64,000 bases of DNA from an uncultured Pelagibacteraceae bacterium (GTDB lineage: Bacteria > Pseudomonadota > Alphaproteobacteria > Pelagibacterales > Pelagibacteraceae): NCBI GenBank assembly GCA_902592375.1, contig CACJEG010000001.1, forward strand, positions 248,001 to 312,000. The letters are read 5' to 3'. Below the pieces are notes generated by a model. The model worked only from the letters and a program-made list of their open reading frames with translations, did not search any database and had not been told where the DNA came from. The position numbers and the translations under genes are program-made. Numbering within the stretch: position 1 is the stretch's first letter; each line of letters opens with the position of its first letter. This document shows positions 52,322 through 60,603 of this stretch, piece after piece.

Positions 52322-53233
52322 TTAATTAACAAAAAAAGATCCTCTTATTCGTAACAATTCTCTGCTTAATTCCTTATTTTCTTTAAATGGCTTTCTACCA
52401 TGAAGCCAAAAGTAATTATTTGCAATTATAGAACAACCTACGGGTAGTTTTGTTATTACTTTATTTTTACTTTCCTCCAACGCATCCGATAACCTTTGCA
52501 GAAAATTTCCTTGATCCATATTTTTTGGTTCTGGAAATTGATCAATATAAGAAATTTGTGGTCTACCTTTTTCATCTGTTGAAAATACTGGATGTTCAAC
52601 TTTGTAATCTACATTTTTACTTTTTGGAGATCCCCAAATAAAATTTTGTTTACCAACTGGATCATTTGATAATTCATGACAATGCTCCCAATCATCTAAA
52701 TGAAGCATGGCCGTTTCTCCACCTTCAACATTTTTTTCTTCTAACTTAGTCATTACCAACCAATCAGTTACCTCTTTTACATAAGTACCATCAGTATGAA
52801 GATCCATATTTCTGTATGCTTTTCTTAAGTATGAATCGCTTGCATCCTCATGTTTTACATGAAACCTTGCATAATATTTTCCTGCCATAGAGTCATGATT
52901 GGGAATGCCAATTAAGTATGCAACAGCTGTAGACAATTTGACTAAAAATTTATCATTGATTTTCGAAGAAATATTACTCGGACCAATAATGAAGCAACCT
53001 GTAGATCTATCTCTTATTATGGAATTCATTAACTTACTTAGTTTATTTTTTGTTAAATCATCTAAACTCTTAGCAATAGTAAATCTTGTAAATGGTTTTA
53101 GTTCTAATGCAGTTAAATCAAATTTATTAAAGGGGAAAATTAGTTTTTCAATTATTTCGTCTTTTAATCTAATATTTAAAATTCTTTTTGATTTTTCGTG
53201 CTCCTGCACATCTATGCCAGATATTTTTTCCAT
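52322..53233 (-). CDS. glaH: CsiD/GlaH-like glutarate 2-hydroxylase
   Basis: A 303-residue Fe(II)/2-oxoglutarate oxygenase of the CsiD family: ligands His146 and Asp148 (MDLHTDGTY) and His278 (WLHGRKPF), with LLRIRGSFF as terminal 2-oxoglutarate Arg region. GlaH turns glutarate to L-2-hydroxyglutarate in lysine and cadaverine breakdown. The usual partner LhgO is not in the window. The neighbour ProC-like gene and the Liv importers suggest an amino-acid catabolic context. Confidence 0.87.
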   Translation of the reverse strand: MEKISGIDVQEHEKSKRILNIRLKDEIIEKLIFPFNKFDLTALELKPFTRFTIAKSLDDLTKNKLSKLMNSIIRDRSTGCFIIGPSNISSKINDKFLVKLSTAVAYLIGIPNHDSMAGKYYARFHVKHEDASDSYLRKAYRNMDLHTDGTYVKEVTDWLVMTKLEEKNVEGGETAMLHLDDWEHCHELSNDPVGKQNFIWGSPKSKNVDYKVEHPVFSTDEKGRPQISYIDQFPEPKNMDQGNFLQRLSDALEESKNKVITKLPVGCSIIANNYFWLHGRKPFKENKELSRELLRIRGSFFVN

Positions 53234-53273
53234 AAGAAATTTTAGGTTAACTTAAATAATAAATCAATTTTAT

Positions 53274-53597
53274 TTAAAAATAACTTGCTAATACAGCCAT
53301 GCACACTGCAGAAAAAATTGTTGGATATACATAATTTTTTTTTGAAACAAAAAACACTGCCAGCGACAAGATAACAACAGTAAGTCTTAATAAATATCCT
53401 GCTTCATTTAAAACTCCTACAGGAAAAATGATTGTTCTTGCTATCAAAGCAGCTAAAGTTGCATAGGCTAAACAATTAAACCATTTAAAAATTTTTGAAG
53501 TTTCTTTTATTCCTTGAGAACTTACAGCTCCAAGAAACCTTGATAAAAAAGTCGCAAGTGAAGTAACCAAAATTGCATAAACTACACTAACTGACAT
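53274..53597 (-). CDS. azlD: AzlD-like branched-chain amino acid export subunit
   Basis: A 107-residue membrane protein of the AzlD family with three or four helices (YAILVTSLATFLSRFLGAV at the start; CLAYATLAALIARTIIFP). It forms an exporter with AzlC. It overlaps azlC by 11 bases. Confidence 0.85.
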   Translation of the reverse strand: MSVSVVYAILVTSLATFLSRFLGAVSSQGIKETSKIFKWFNCLAYATLAALIARTIIFPVGVLNEAGYLLRLTVVILSLAVFFVSKKNYVYPTIFSAVCMAVLASYF

Positions 53598-54291
53598 TTA
53601 TTTCTCCAATAAGATAAGCTGCTGTTCCACCTACTACACCTCCTAATAAAATTGACCACTCTGGTGAAAAAAAATAAAAAATTGGTCCTAATATAGACCC
53701 TAACAACACTGAAAGTGTAATTTGAATTGTTTTAGATGCTCCAACCATCATGCATAAAAAATAAATAGGATTTAAAATTGCTAAACCCATCATTATTTCT
53801 TTATTGAGAAATTCTGAAAAATAAAAACCAAGAAATGTACCTAAGACAGCAACACTCCAAGTGGCACTTCCTATTCCTATCCAATAATCAATTCTTTGTT
53901 CTTTAGGGATTGATTTGTAATTACTTTTCATAATCAACCAAGCGGATACAGCAATAAAATGACAGGAAAAGTAATATTTCCATTTTGGTTGTTTTTTATG
54001 CATCATTAATGGAAATAGAGAGACAGCCATTGGATATAAACGAGCATTCACAAACCAAACTGCTAAAAAAATATTTAAGAGTGATGCTCCAACTAATAAA
54101 GACTCTGCCATAACTAAAGATCCTGGCAAAGCATAAGTCAACATTGTTGAAAAAATACTTTCCTGAATATTAAATCCTAAATTTTTAAGAAGTGCACCAA
54201 TAGCAATAAAACAACAGCCTAAAGCAATTGCAGGACTGTCATGTGCTAAAATTGATTTATATCCTTTAAAGAAAATTTTTTTATTAATCAT
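53587..54291 (-). CDS. azlC: AzlC-like branched-chain amino acid export protein
   Basis: A 234-residue protein with the AzlC core: SPAIALGCCFIAIGALLKNLGFN, ALPGSLVMAESLLVGAS, WFVNARLYPMAVSLFPLM and GGVVGGTAAYLI. The family exports branched-chain amino acids or analogues. It overlaps the LivF stop (TAATG), so import and export genes of similar compounds share a transcript. Confidence 0.88.
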   Translation of the reverse strand: MINKKIFFKGYKSILAHDSPAIALGCCFIAIGALLKNLGFNIQESIFSTMLTYALPGSLVMAESLLVGASLLNIFLAVWFVNARLYPMAVSLFPLMMHKKQPKWKYYFSCHFIAVSAWLIMKSNYKSIPKEQRIDYWIGIGSATWSVAVLGTFLGFYFSEFLNKEIMMGLAILNPIYFLCMMVGASKTIQITLSVLLGSILGPIFYFFSPEWSILLGGVVGGTAAYLIGEINVS

Positions 54292-55076
54292 TAACCGCCA
54301 AGGAATAGTCTACCAACATCTGGATTTTGTAATAACTCATCTCCTTTGCCGGCGATTGCAGTTTGTCCTGATACCAGAACGTATCCTATGTCTGCAAACT
54401 CTAAACCTTTTTTGGCATTTTGCTCAACTAGAATTATAGTTTTTTTTTCATTCTGTTGAAGATCTCTTAAAATTTCAAATACCATATCAATGTATCTTGG
54501 TTCTAAACCGATTGATGGCTCATCTACCAATAATACCGATGGTTTCATAACTAAAGCTCTAGATATTTCTAATAATCTTCTTTCACCGCCAGATAACACT
54601 TTTGCGGGCTGGTTTCTTCTATTTCTTAATCTTTCATATTTTTCTAAAATTCTTTCTGCTTCTTGAAATGATTCTTCTGTTTTATCTTTAATATATCCAC
54701 CCATTAATAAGTTTTCTTCGACTGTCATGTCCGGAAAAACTGAATTATCTTGTAAAATATATGCGATACCAACTGACTTTAGTTTTTCAGCTGGTGTTAG
54801 ATTAGTAATTTCTTTTCCATCTATTTCTATTTGACCTGAAAAAATATTTGTAAAACCATAAATTGAATGAAGTATTGTAGATTTACCTGCTCCATTTGGG
54901 CCAATTAAACATAGTGATTGTGCTTTGTTTACAAATAAATCAAAGTTGTGCAAAATTTCCATTTTTCCATAACCAGCACTTAAATTTTTAATTGTTAAAT
55001 GAATTTCATTTGGAGAAAGTTTTTTTAAATCTTCTGGTGTTGGAGCTTTACCTAAAACTTCATATTGATTGGACAT
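54291..55076 (-). CDS. livF: Branched-chain amino acid type ABC ATPase LivF (system 2)
   Basis: A 261-residue ATPase with Walker A GPNGAGKST near residue 59, signature LSGGERRLLEISR, Walker B SVLLVDEPSIGLEP, and VEQNAKKGLEFADIGYVL. An N-terminal extension of about 25 residues (EVLGKAPTPEDLKKLSPNE) precedes the nucleotide domain. It belongs to the livK-H-M-G-F system starting at 59227. Confidence 0.91.
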   Translation of the reverse strand: MSNQYEVLGKAPTPEDLKKLSPNEIHLTIKNLSAGYGKMEILHNFDLFVNKAQSLCLIGPNGAGKSTILHSIYGFTNIFSGQIEIDGKEITNLTPAEKLKSVGIAYILQDNSVFPDMTVEENLLMGGYIKDKTEESFQEAERILEKYERLRNRRNQPAKVLSGGERRLLEISRALVMKPSVLLVDEPSIGLEPRYIDMVFEILRDLQQNEKKTIILVEQNAKKGLEFADIGYVLVSGQTAIAGKGDELLQNPDVGRLFLGG

Positions 55077-55816
55077 TATTGAGCTCCTAAATAAGCATCG
55101 ATAACACGCTTATCATTTTTAATTTCATCTGGCGAACCATTAGCTAACATTTTACCGTGAGCTAAACAAAAAATATTCTCTGCTAATTGCATTATTACTC
55201 TCATGTTGTGCTCGATAACTAAAAGAGTAATTCCAAAGTCTTGATTTACTTTTATTAATCTATCTATAATTCCATTGATCAAAGTAGGATTAATTCCTGC
55301 AGTAGGTTCATCTAACAAAAGCATTTCTGGCTCATTCATTAATGCCATAGCAAGCTCAAGAAGCTTTTGTTGTCCAAAAGATAAGTCTCCAGCTCTTAAT
55401 TTTCTTTTTTGATATAGTCCAACAAAATTTAATAAATTTTCTGCTTTTTCAGTTAATTCCTGTGGGATCTTTGAAAATAATTTTAATACACTTTCATCGC
55501 TACCTTTATGACTGATAAGCATGTTATCTATACAATTTAATTTTCCATAAATTCTTGTTTGTTGAAAAGTTCTTAATAAACCAAGTTTAGCTATAACTGG
55601 TACTGGAAGTTCAGATACTTCCTTACCATTAAATTTAATTGATCCTTGATCTATAGGATAAGTTCCAACAATAGAATTAAATAATGTTGTTTTTCCAGAT
55701 CCATTCGGACCGATTAATCCCACTATTTTTCCTTTTTCAACCGACATAGAAATATCAACATTAGCTTTTACTCCTCCAAAAGATTTACTAACGTTATTTA
55801 CTTCAAGAATACTCAT
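55076..55816 (-). CDS. livG: Branched-chain amino acid type ABC ATPase LivG (system 2)
   Basis: A 246-residue ATPase: FGGVKANVDISMSVEKGK, Walker A GPNGSGKTT, LLRTFQQTRIYGKL, signature LSFGQQKLLELA (Phe in place of the second Gly, as in many LivG) and Walker B MLLLDEPTAGINP. It overlaps livM by 4 bases and touches livF. Confidence 0.91.
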   Translation of the reverse strand: MSILEVNNVSKSFGGVKANVDISMSVEKGKIVGLIGPNGSGKTTLFNSIVGTYPIDQGSIKFNGKEVSELPVPVIAKLGLLRTFQQTRIYGKLNCIDNMLISHKGSDESVLKLFSKIPQELTEKAENLLNFVGLYQKRKLRAGDLSFGQQKLLELAMALMNEPEMLLLDEPTAGINPTLINGIIDRLIKVNQDFGITLLVIEHNMRVIMQLAENIFCLAHGKMLANGSPDEIKNDKRVIDAYLGAQ

Positions 55817-56865
55817 TTTATTTCTACCTGTGCCTTTCGGTCTGCTTCATCAACTACTTCTCCAAATCGTTCTGGATATTTTTCTCTTAGCCATCCCATA
55901 ATTCCTTCTGGGAAATAAATTACAATTACAACAATCAAAACCCCTAGGGCTACATACTGCCAACCCAAGAAGAATGTCCAAAAACCTTCTTTAAATATAT
56001 GAAATACAGTTGCTCCAATAACTGGTCCCCATAAAGTTCCTTTACCGCCTAATATAGCCATTAGAACCATAAACACTCCCATTTCTCTTCCATCAAATGC
56101 AACATCAGTTGAGTCTATGTATCCAACTAAACCACCCATAATACCTCCCGCTAAACCACAGAAGAAAGCAGATATCATCCAACCAATAATTTTATATTTC
56201 ATAGTCTCTATTCCCATCGCCTCTGCTTTATCTTCGTTATCTCTTATAGCATTCAAAATTAATTTAAATCTTGTAGAGTAAATTGCTTTGACAGCAAGAA
56301 AAGTTAAGATCAAAACTAAGAAACTTAAAAAATAAAAAAATTCACCTCTGGCTTCCAAACTTCCTACATTAGGAAAAGGGGGAGTAGTAAAACCTTGACC
56401 TGCTCCAATAATTTCAATTCCACCGGAAATTTCACCTGCAGCAACACCTAATCCTAGAGTACAAATGGCAAAATAGTGACCTCTTAATCCTAAAATTGCA
56501 TATCCAATTAAGCCAGCAACAATTGTTGGTACTACGGCAGCAACGACAAGTCCCATAGCCATACCTTGAAAAAATTGAGCTGGAGTATGAACAAATGTTT
56601 TTTCACCACCACTTTCGGTCCATTCAGCTAATGGAAAAAACATTCCTACTTGAACCGAGGCGCATAAATACATTCCTAATCCATAAAATAAGATATTTCC
56701 AAAAGTGTTATATCCCATTTCACCCCCTTGAATATTCCAAGTGATTGCAAGGACAATCAATATACAAAGAATTGATAATTGAACTTTAAATGCAGGAAAT
56801 ACATAAGGAGCTGCTAGCCCAAAAATTAATATACCTATATATAAAATTAAATTATTTTTGTTCAT
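55813..56865 (-). CDS. livM: Branched-chain amino acid type ABC permease LivM (system 2)
   Basis: A 350-residue permease with GHYFAICTLGLGVAAGEISGG, AIRDNEDKAEAMGIETMKYKIIGWMISAFFCGLAGG and MAILGGKGTLWGPVIGATVF blocks. It has about nine helices and a short cytoplasmic C-terminus (EKYPERFGEVVDEADRKAQVE). Overlaps the 60-residue gene by 14 bases and livG by 4. Confidence 0.91.
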   Translation of the reverse strand: MNKNNLILYIGILIFGLAAPYVFPAFKVQLSILCILIVLAITWNIQGGEMGYNTFGNILFYGLGMYLCASVQVGMFFPLAEWTESGGEKTFVHTPAQFFQGMAMGLVVAAVVPTIVAGLIGYAILGLRGHYFAICTLGLGVAAGEISGGIEIIGAGQGFTTPPFPNVGSLEARGEFFYFLSFLVLILTFLAVKAIYSTRFKLILNAIRDNEDKAEAMGIETMKYKIIGWMISAFFCGLAGGIMGGLVGYIDSTDVAFDGREMGVFMVLMAILGGKGTLWGPVIGATVFHIFKEGFWTFFLGWQYVALGVLIVVIVIYFPEGIMGWLREKYPERFGEVVDEADRKAQVEIK

Positions 56866-57034
56866 ATAAGCTCTTGATTTTATCTCTAAAATTCTGATCT
56901 ACTGTAAAATAATGGCCATCTTCATCATGAACACTTGACCCTGAATAATGATATTCATCCAAATGCTTTTTAAATTCATCTATATCAACCTCAACAGATT
57001 TCCCCTCGTTATCATTAATTTTAACTTTTCTCAT
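56852..57034 (-). CDS. Unknown 60-residue soluble protein inside the liv operon
   Basis: A 60-residue acidic/basic mixed protein with no membrane segment or signal: an opening MRKVKINDNEGKSVEVDIDE, then YHYSGSSVHDEDGHYFTVDQN. It lies exactly between livH and livM with overlaps of 4 and 14 bases. This is strong evidence that it is translated. I do not recognise the family. A small adaptor, regulator or stability factor for the permease pair are guesses. Confidence 0.8.
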   Translation of the reverse strand: MRKVKINDNEGKSVEVDIDEFKKHLDEYHYSGSSVHDEDGHYFTVDQNFRDKIKSLYEQK

Positions 57035-57924
57035 TTTAAATACTCTCTTTTTCTAGAAAGTTTAAATCTTCTGTAAACTAGGATTAAAACCAATAATAAA
57101 AATACTGAACCAATTCTAAATTCTGTTCCTAAAATATAATCTGCAAACTCTTCAAAAACTCCTAATCCCATTCCTGACATTGCAACACCGGGCAAGTTTC
57201 CTAATCCTGCAACAATCACAATCATAAAAGATCTAATCGTATATGGTAAGCCCATGTAAGGATGAATAGTAAATGTTATTGAAATTAGTGCTCCAGCAAC
57301 ACCACAAAGAGCAGCATTTATTCCAAATGTTGCTGCATAAACTTTTTCTGTATCAACGCCTAAAATTTTTGCAGCTCTAGCATTTTGAGCTGTAGCTCTA
57401 ATAGCTCGGCCAAGCTTAGATTTTTTCATGTAAATTACTAAACAAACTGCAAACAAAATGCTTATAAATGCTGAAAATATTTTTGAATTAGGTAACACAA
57501 CATTGCTATCAAACAACATAGTTGTTCCGTAACCAGAGTTTGCAAGTACAACATCTGCACCAAATGCAAAATTCATTAATTGCATGAAAAGAATACTTAT
57601 TCCAAAAGTCGCCAAAATAGAGATAAATAAATCTCTATCTACTACTTTATTAATTACTAATTTGTAAATCGCTATACCAACAAAGTACATTATTACAGGT
57701 GCAACAATTACTCCCCATGCTGGATGAATACCATAGAGGTACATAAAATATGCTATGTATCCACCTAAAATAACAAGATCTCCTTGTGCAATGTTAATTA
57801 TGTTCATCACTCCCCATTGAAGTGCCATTCCATATGCGATTAATGCAAACAAAACTCCAAGAAGAATTCCATCCAAGCAGGCTTGAACAGTTATCATTGG
57901 GTATTGAAATACAAGAAAATCCAT
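57031..57924 (-). CDS. livH: Branched-chain amino acid type ABC permease LivH (system 2)
   Basis: A 297-residue permease: DGILLGVLFALIAYGMALQWGVMNIINIAQGDLVILGGY, RAIRATAQNARAAKILGVDTEKVYAATFGI, and VAGLGNLPGVAMSGMGLG. It starts 64 bases after livK, past a terminator hairpin. Confidence 0.91.
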   Translation of the reverse strand: MDFLVFQYPMITVQACLDGILLGVLFALIAYGMALQWGVMNIINIAQGDLVILGGYIAYFMYLYGIHPAWGVIVAPVIMYFVGIAIYKLVINKVVDRDLFISILATFGISILFMQLMNFAFGADVVLANSGYGTTMLFDSNVVLPNSKIFSAFISILFAVCLVIYMKKSKLGRAIRATAQNARAAKILGVDTEKVYAATFGINAALCGVAGALISITFTIHPYMGLPYTIRSFMIVIVAGLGNLPGVAMSGMGLGVFEEFADYILGTEFRIGSVFLLLVLILVYRRFKLSRKREYLK

Positions 57925-57951
57925 AAAAAGTATTTTTGGGTTATATAAAAA

Positions 57952-57977
57952 AAAGCCCCCTATGACTAGGGGGCTTT
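57952..57977 (-). terminator. Hairpin between livK and livH (system 2)
   Basis: AAAGCCCCCTA / TAGGGGGCTTT, an 11-bp perfect stem with a 4-base loop; on the minus strand it is followed by a run of T. It starts 11 bases after the livK stop. A leaky terminator here would keep binding protein in excess of the permease. Confidence 0.85.
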
Positions 57978-57988
57978 AGTATTTTATT

Positions 57989-59227
57989 TTATCTATCTGA
58001 CCACTTAGGAATTGGATGTATCAACTTAGCTGATGCCCATTTTAATGGAGCAACAACTTTGTTTTCACATTTTCCTGAAGCATCACACATTACTTGGAAA
58101 AGTACCATTGGTTTGTCAACGTTCTGACCACCAGGTGCAAATTTAATATTTCCATAGAATGTTTGCATGTTCGTAGCTGCAAGAGCATCTCTTACTTTCT
58201 TTTGATCGAAAGAATTTGCTCTTTCAAATGCATCTTTGAATACCAATAAAGCAGCCGAAGATTCAGCAGATTGGTAAGGTGGATCATATCCAAACTCTTT
58301 CTCAAAGTCTGCAGCATAAGTCATACCATCTTTAAAGAAATCATCTTTATAAGTTAGTGACTTGTGCCATTGAGAAGCACAAAGAGCGTACTGTGAGTTC
58401 TTACCATGCTGTTTAGATAGCTTAGCCGCATCACAGTGAGTCATAGCCAACATAGGAACATCAACTTTCATTTCAGCAATTTGTCTGATCGCAGTTAACG
58501 CACCTTTTGTGTGACCTGATACAACAAGCACATCTGGTTTCATTTGTTTTACTTTAACCAATGTAGCAGCCATATCATTTAGCTCTTTAGGCAATTTATC
58601 GTCGATTATGATTTTAGAACCAGTTCTTTCTGCAGCATCTAAAATACCTAATCTAACATCCTGTGAAAATGCATCTTGTTCAAACGCTTGTGCAATTCTT
58701 ACTGGTTTTCCACCATTTAACTCAACTGCTGTTTCGATAGCAACATCAAGATATAAGTTAGCTGGAGCTAATACAGCAAATAGATATTTGTAACCTTTTG
58801 TAAACAAAGATCTAGATGCACCATTTGCTTCAACCATTGGAACACCATACTTTTCAGTCACTGGCGCAATCGCTTTAGTTAAACCAGAACTGTAAGGGCC
58901 AAGCATAAACTCAACACCATCTTGTGAAATCAATCTTTCTGCAAGCTGTGCAGCTCTCTTAGGGTTTGATTCATCATCGTAATAAATAATGTCAAACTTA
59001 TAAGTCTTTCCACCAACTTTAACACCACCCATGCTGTTAATTCTGTCAACGGCCATGTTGTAACCATTTTGAGTATGAACACCATTAGATGAGTATTTAC
59101 CAGTTAAGGAAATCGCAGCACCTAAAATAATTTTGTCACCAACAACTTTTGCAAAAGATGCAACAGAAGTTGAAAATAAAATTACTAATGCAGAAACAAA
59201 ACTTAAAATTATTTTATTTAATCTCAT
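57989..59227 (-). CDS. livK: Branched-chain amino acid type ABC substrate-binding protein (system 2)
   Basis: A 412-residue binding protein. Signal peptide of about 26 residues (SALVILFSTSVASFA|KVVG), then GDKIILGAAISLTGKYSSNG, DDESNPKRAAQLAERLI and YGVPMVEANGASRSLF, a LivJ/LivK periplasmic fold. The length and the branched-chain-type lobes fit amino acid or short organic amine ligands; the specific ligand cannot be read. It is followed by a terminator and the rest of the liv genes. Confidence 0.91.
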   Translation of the reverse strand: MRLNKIILSFVSALVILFSTSVASFAKVVGDKIILGAAISLTGKYSSNGVHTQNGYNMAVDRINSMGGVKVGGKTYKFDIIYYDDESNPKRAAQLAERLISQDGVEFMLGPYSSGLTKAIAPVTEKYGVPMVEANGASRSLFTKGYKYLFAVLAPANLYLDVAIETAVELNGGKPVRIAQAFEQDAFSQDVRLGILDAAERTGSKIIIDDKLPKELNDMAATLVKVKQMKPDVLVVSGHTKGALTAIRQIAEMKVDVPMLAMTHCDAAKLSKQHGKNSQYALCASQWHKSLTYKDDFFKDGMTYAADFEKEFGYDPPYQSAESSAALLVFKDAFERANSFDQKKVRDALAATNMQTFYGNIKFAPGGQNVDKPMVLFQVMCDASGKCENKVVAPLKWASAKLIHPIPKWSDR

Positions 59228-59261
59228 TTTATTTCCTCTTTAATTAATTAATTATGTGGTG

Positions 59262-59290
59262 ATTAAATAAAGAAATTTTATTTTATGCAA
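59262..59290 (-). promoter_or_regulatory. Candidate sigma-70-type promoter for livK
   Basis: On the minus strand, TTGCAT (59290-59285) and TTTAAT (59267-59262) are separated by 17 bases, ending 34 bases before the livK start. The spacing is ideal and the hexamers are near consensus, but AT-rich background makes chance matches common. Confidence 0.4.
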
Positions 59291-59313
59291 GTGGCAATAA
59301 AGGCCAAATCTAA

Positions 59314-59928
59314 TTAATATTGTTGAGTTACAACAATTATTGCGGCAATAATTACTAAAACACTCGCAGAAATTGTATTAATTGTTTTTGTATTAGCAGT
59401 TATCCACTTTATTAATTTTTGTGCGAGCATTGCATAACCAATCAAAGATAAAAAATCTAAAACAATGTAAGTTGTAATTAAAATTACAAATTGTGCCAAT
59501 AAATTTGAATTAAAGTCAATAAATTGGGGAAATATAAAAGGAAAAAACATCCAAGCTTTAGGACTTGTTCCAGCGACTAAGAAACCATCTCGAAAGAAAG
59601 ATAAGTTACTTTTTTTTATTTCACCTTCGTTTGAAATAGTTTTTGGACGTGATTTATAAATATCATGAGCAAGATATAAAATATAAATTATTCCTATCCA
59701 TTTAAATATATTTAATATCGTTGAGTTCTCAGAAAAAAAAGATCCTATTACAAAAATTACTAAAGTTGCTTGTATAAAATTTGCTGTTACATCCCCTAAC
59801 GCTGACCAAACACATTTTCCAACTCCATAATTCATTGAATACGAGATAATCACAACTCTTGGGGTTCCTGGTGTAATGAATAGAAAAATTATTATCTGTA
59901 GATAAAGAATGAAATCTAAGGGGAGCAT
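59314..59928 (-). CDS. LysE/RhtB family exporter
   Basis: A 204-residue membrane protein with LFITPGTPRVVIISYSMNYGVG (the TPGP motif is changed to TPGT) and FLVAGTSPKAWMFFPFIFPQFI. It has six helices. It is a divergent member relative to the one at 17466, and the changed signature suggests a different substrate. It is the first gene on the minus strand beyond livK and is divergent from the plus-strand gene at 60046. Confidence 0.82.
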   Translation of the reverse strand: MLPLDFILYLQIIIFLFITPGTPRVVIISYSMNYGVGKCVWSALGDVTANFIQATLVIFVIGSFFSENSTILNIFKWIGIIYILYLAHDIYKSRPKTISNEGEIKKSNLSFFRDGFLVAGTSPKAWMFFPFIFPQFIDFNSNLLAQFVILITTYIVLDFLSLIGYAMLAQKLIKWITANTKTINTISASVLVIIAAIIVVTQQY

Positions 59929-59935
59929 AGAAAAA

Positions 59936-60005
59936 GATAGTCCTTAAAAACCGGGAGCTAAAGATGGCTAAGAAGGACTATCTAAAACATAATATCAGAG
60001 GCTAA
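59936..60005 (+). promoter_or_regulatory. Hairpin with candidate 13-residue leader ORF
   Basis: GATAGTCCTT (59936-59945) and AAGGACTATC (59973-59982) form a perfect 10-bp inverted repeat. In its loop, GGGAG precedes ATG at 59964 by 6 bases, opening a 13-codon frame MAKKDYLKHNIRG ending at 60005. The ribosome site would be sequestered in the loop. It could be a leader or regulatory element for the gene at 60046, or a hairpin affecting the divergent exporter. Function is unproven. Confidence 0.35.
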
Positions 60006-60045
60006 AAAAAATGCATTAAATATTTTTTTCAAATATAAAGGATTT

Positions 60046-60342
60046 ATGAAAAAAAAAGGTCACAGACCAGTTACTAGAGTCAAAAACCCAGAGCCCAAAA
60101 TGGACGATCCAGATTGGATCATTTGGGCAGCCTGGGCAGATAGAATCACTTTCGAGGAAATTGAAAAAAAAACAGGGAAGAAAGAATCTGATGTAATTAA
60201 AATTATGCGAAGATCTCTAAAACCATCATCTTTTAGGTTATGGAGAAAAAGAGTAAACCAAAAAAGTATAAAACATCGAAAAAAATTTGAATATTCTAGA
60301 AAAGAAATAACTAGTAAAATTAAAAAAGGTGACTATTTATAG
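60046..60342 (+). CDS. DUF2805/TIGR03643 family small protein
   Basis: A 98-residue protein: MDDPDWIIWAAWADRITFEEIEKKTG followed by KESDVIKIMRRSLKPSSFRLWRKR, which looks like a helix-turn-helix, and a basic tail (KSIKHRKKFEYSRKEITSKIKKG). This is the DUF2805/TIGR03643 family of unknown function, often coding next to photolyase-like or small-molecule genes. It begins 3 bases before the grxC region and is co-directional with it. A nucleic-acid-binding role is likely from the basic helices but unproven. Confidence 0.85.
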   Translation: MKKKGHRPVTRVKNPEPKMDDPDWIIWAAWADRITFEEIEKKTGKKESDVIKIMRRSLKPSSFRLWRKRVNQKSIKHRKKFEYSRKEITSKIKKGDYL

Positions 60343-60345
60343 TTC

Positions 60346-60603
60346 ATGAAAAAAATTACCATGTATACAGGTCCACTATGTAATTATTGTGAGGCTGCAA
60401 AAAGATTATTAGCTAGAAATAATGCGCCTTATAATGAAATTGATATTTCAAAAGTTGATGGAGCAATGGATGAAATGATTAAAAAAGCTAATGGAAAAAG
60501 AACTATTCCACAAATTTTTTTTGATGACCAGCATATTGGTGGTTATGATGAAGTAAGAGCATTAGAAAAAGAAAATAAACTTCAAGATCTTTTAAATAAT
60601 TAA
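60346..60603 (+). CDS. grxC: Glutaredoxin 3
   Basis: An 85-residue dithiol glutaredoxin with Cys12 and Cys15 in GPLCNYCEAAKRLL, TIPQIFFDDQHIGGYDE as GSH-binding region. It reduces disulfides and glutathione mixed disulfides using glutathione. It starts 3 bases after the DUF2805 gene and overlaps the convergent DUF1479 gene by 4 bases. Confidence 0.95.
   Translation: MKKITMYTGPLCNYCEAAKRLLARNNAPYNEIDISKVDGAMDEMIKKANGKRTIPQIFFDDQHIGGYDEVRALEKENKLQDLLNN

Noticed and set aside
52899-53255. 118-residue plus-strand frame opposite the GlaH-like gene
   Set aside because: The opposing frame has the conserved oxygenase fold; this frame has no recognisable features.
59936-60045. Possible SAM-II or SAM-V type riboswitch from GCTAA repeats near the hairpin
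   Set aside because: The pseudoknot pairing regions needed for those classes could not be laid out, and the downstream genes are unrelated to methionine metabolism; kept only as an unnamed hairpin with a small ORF.
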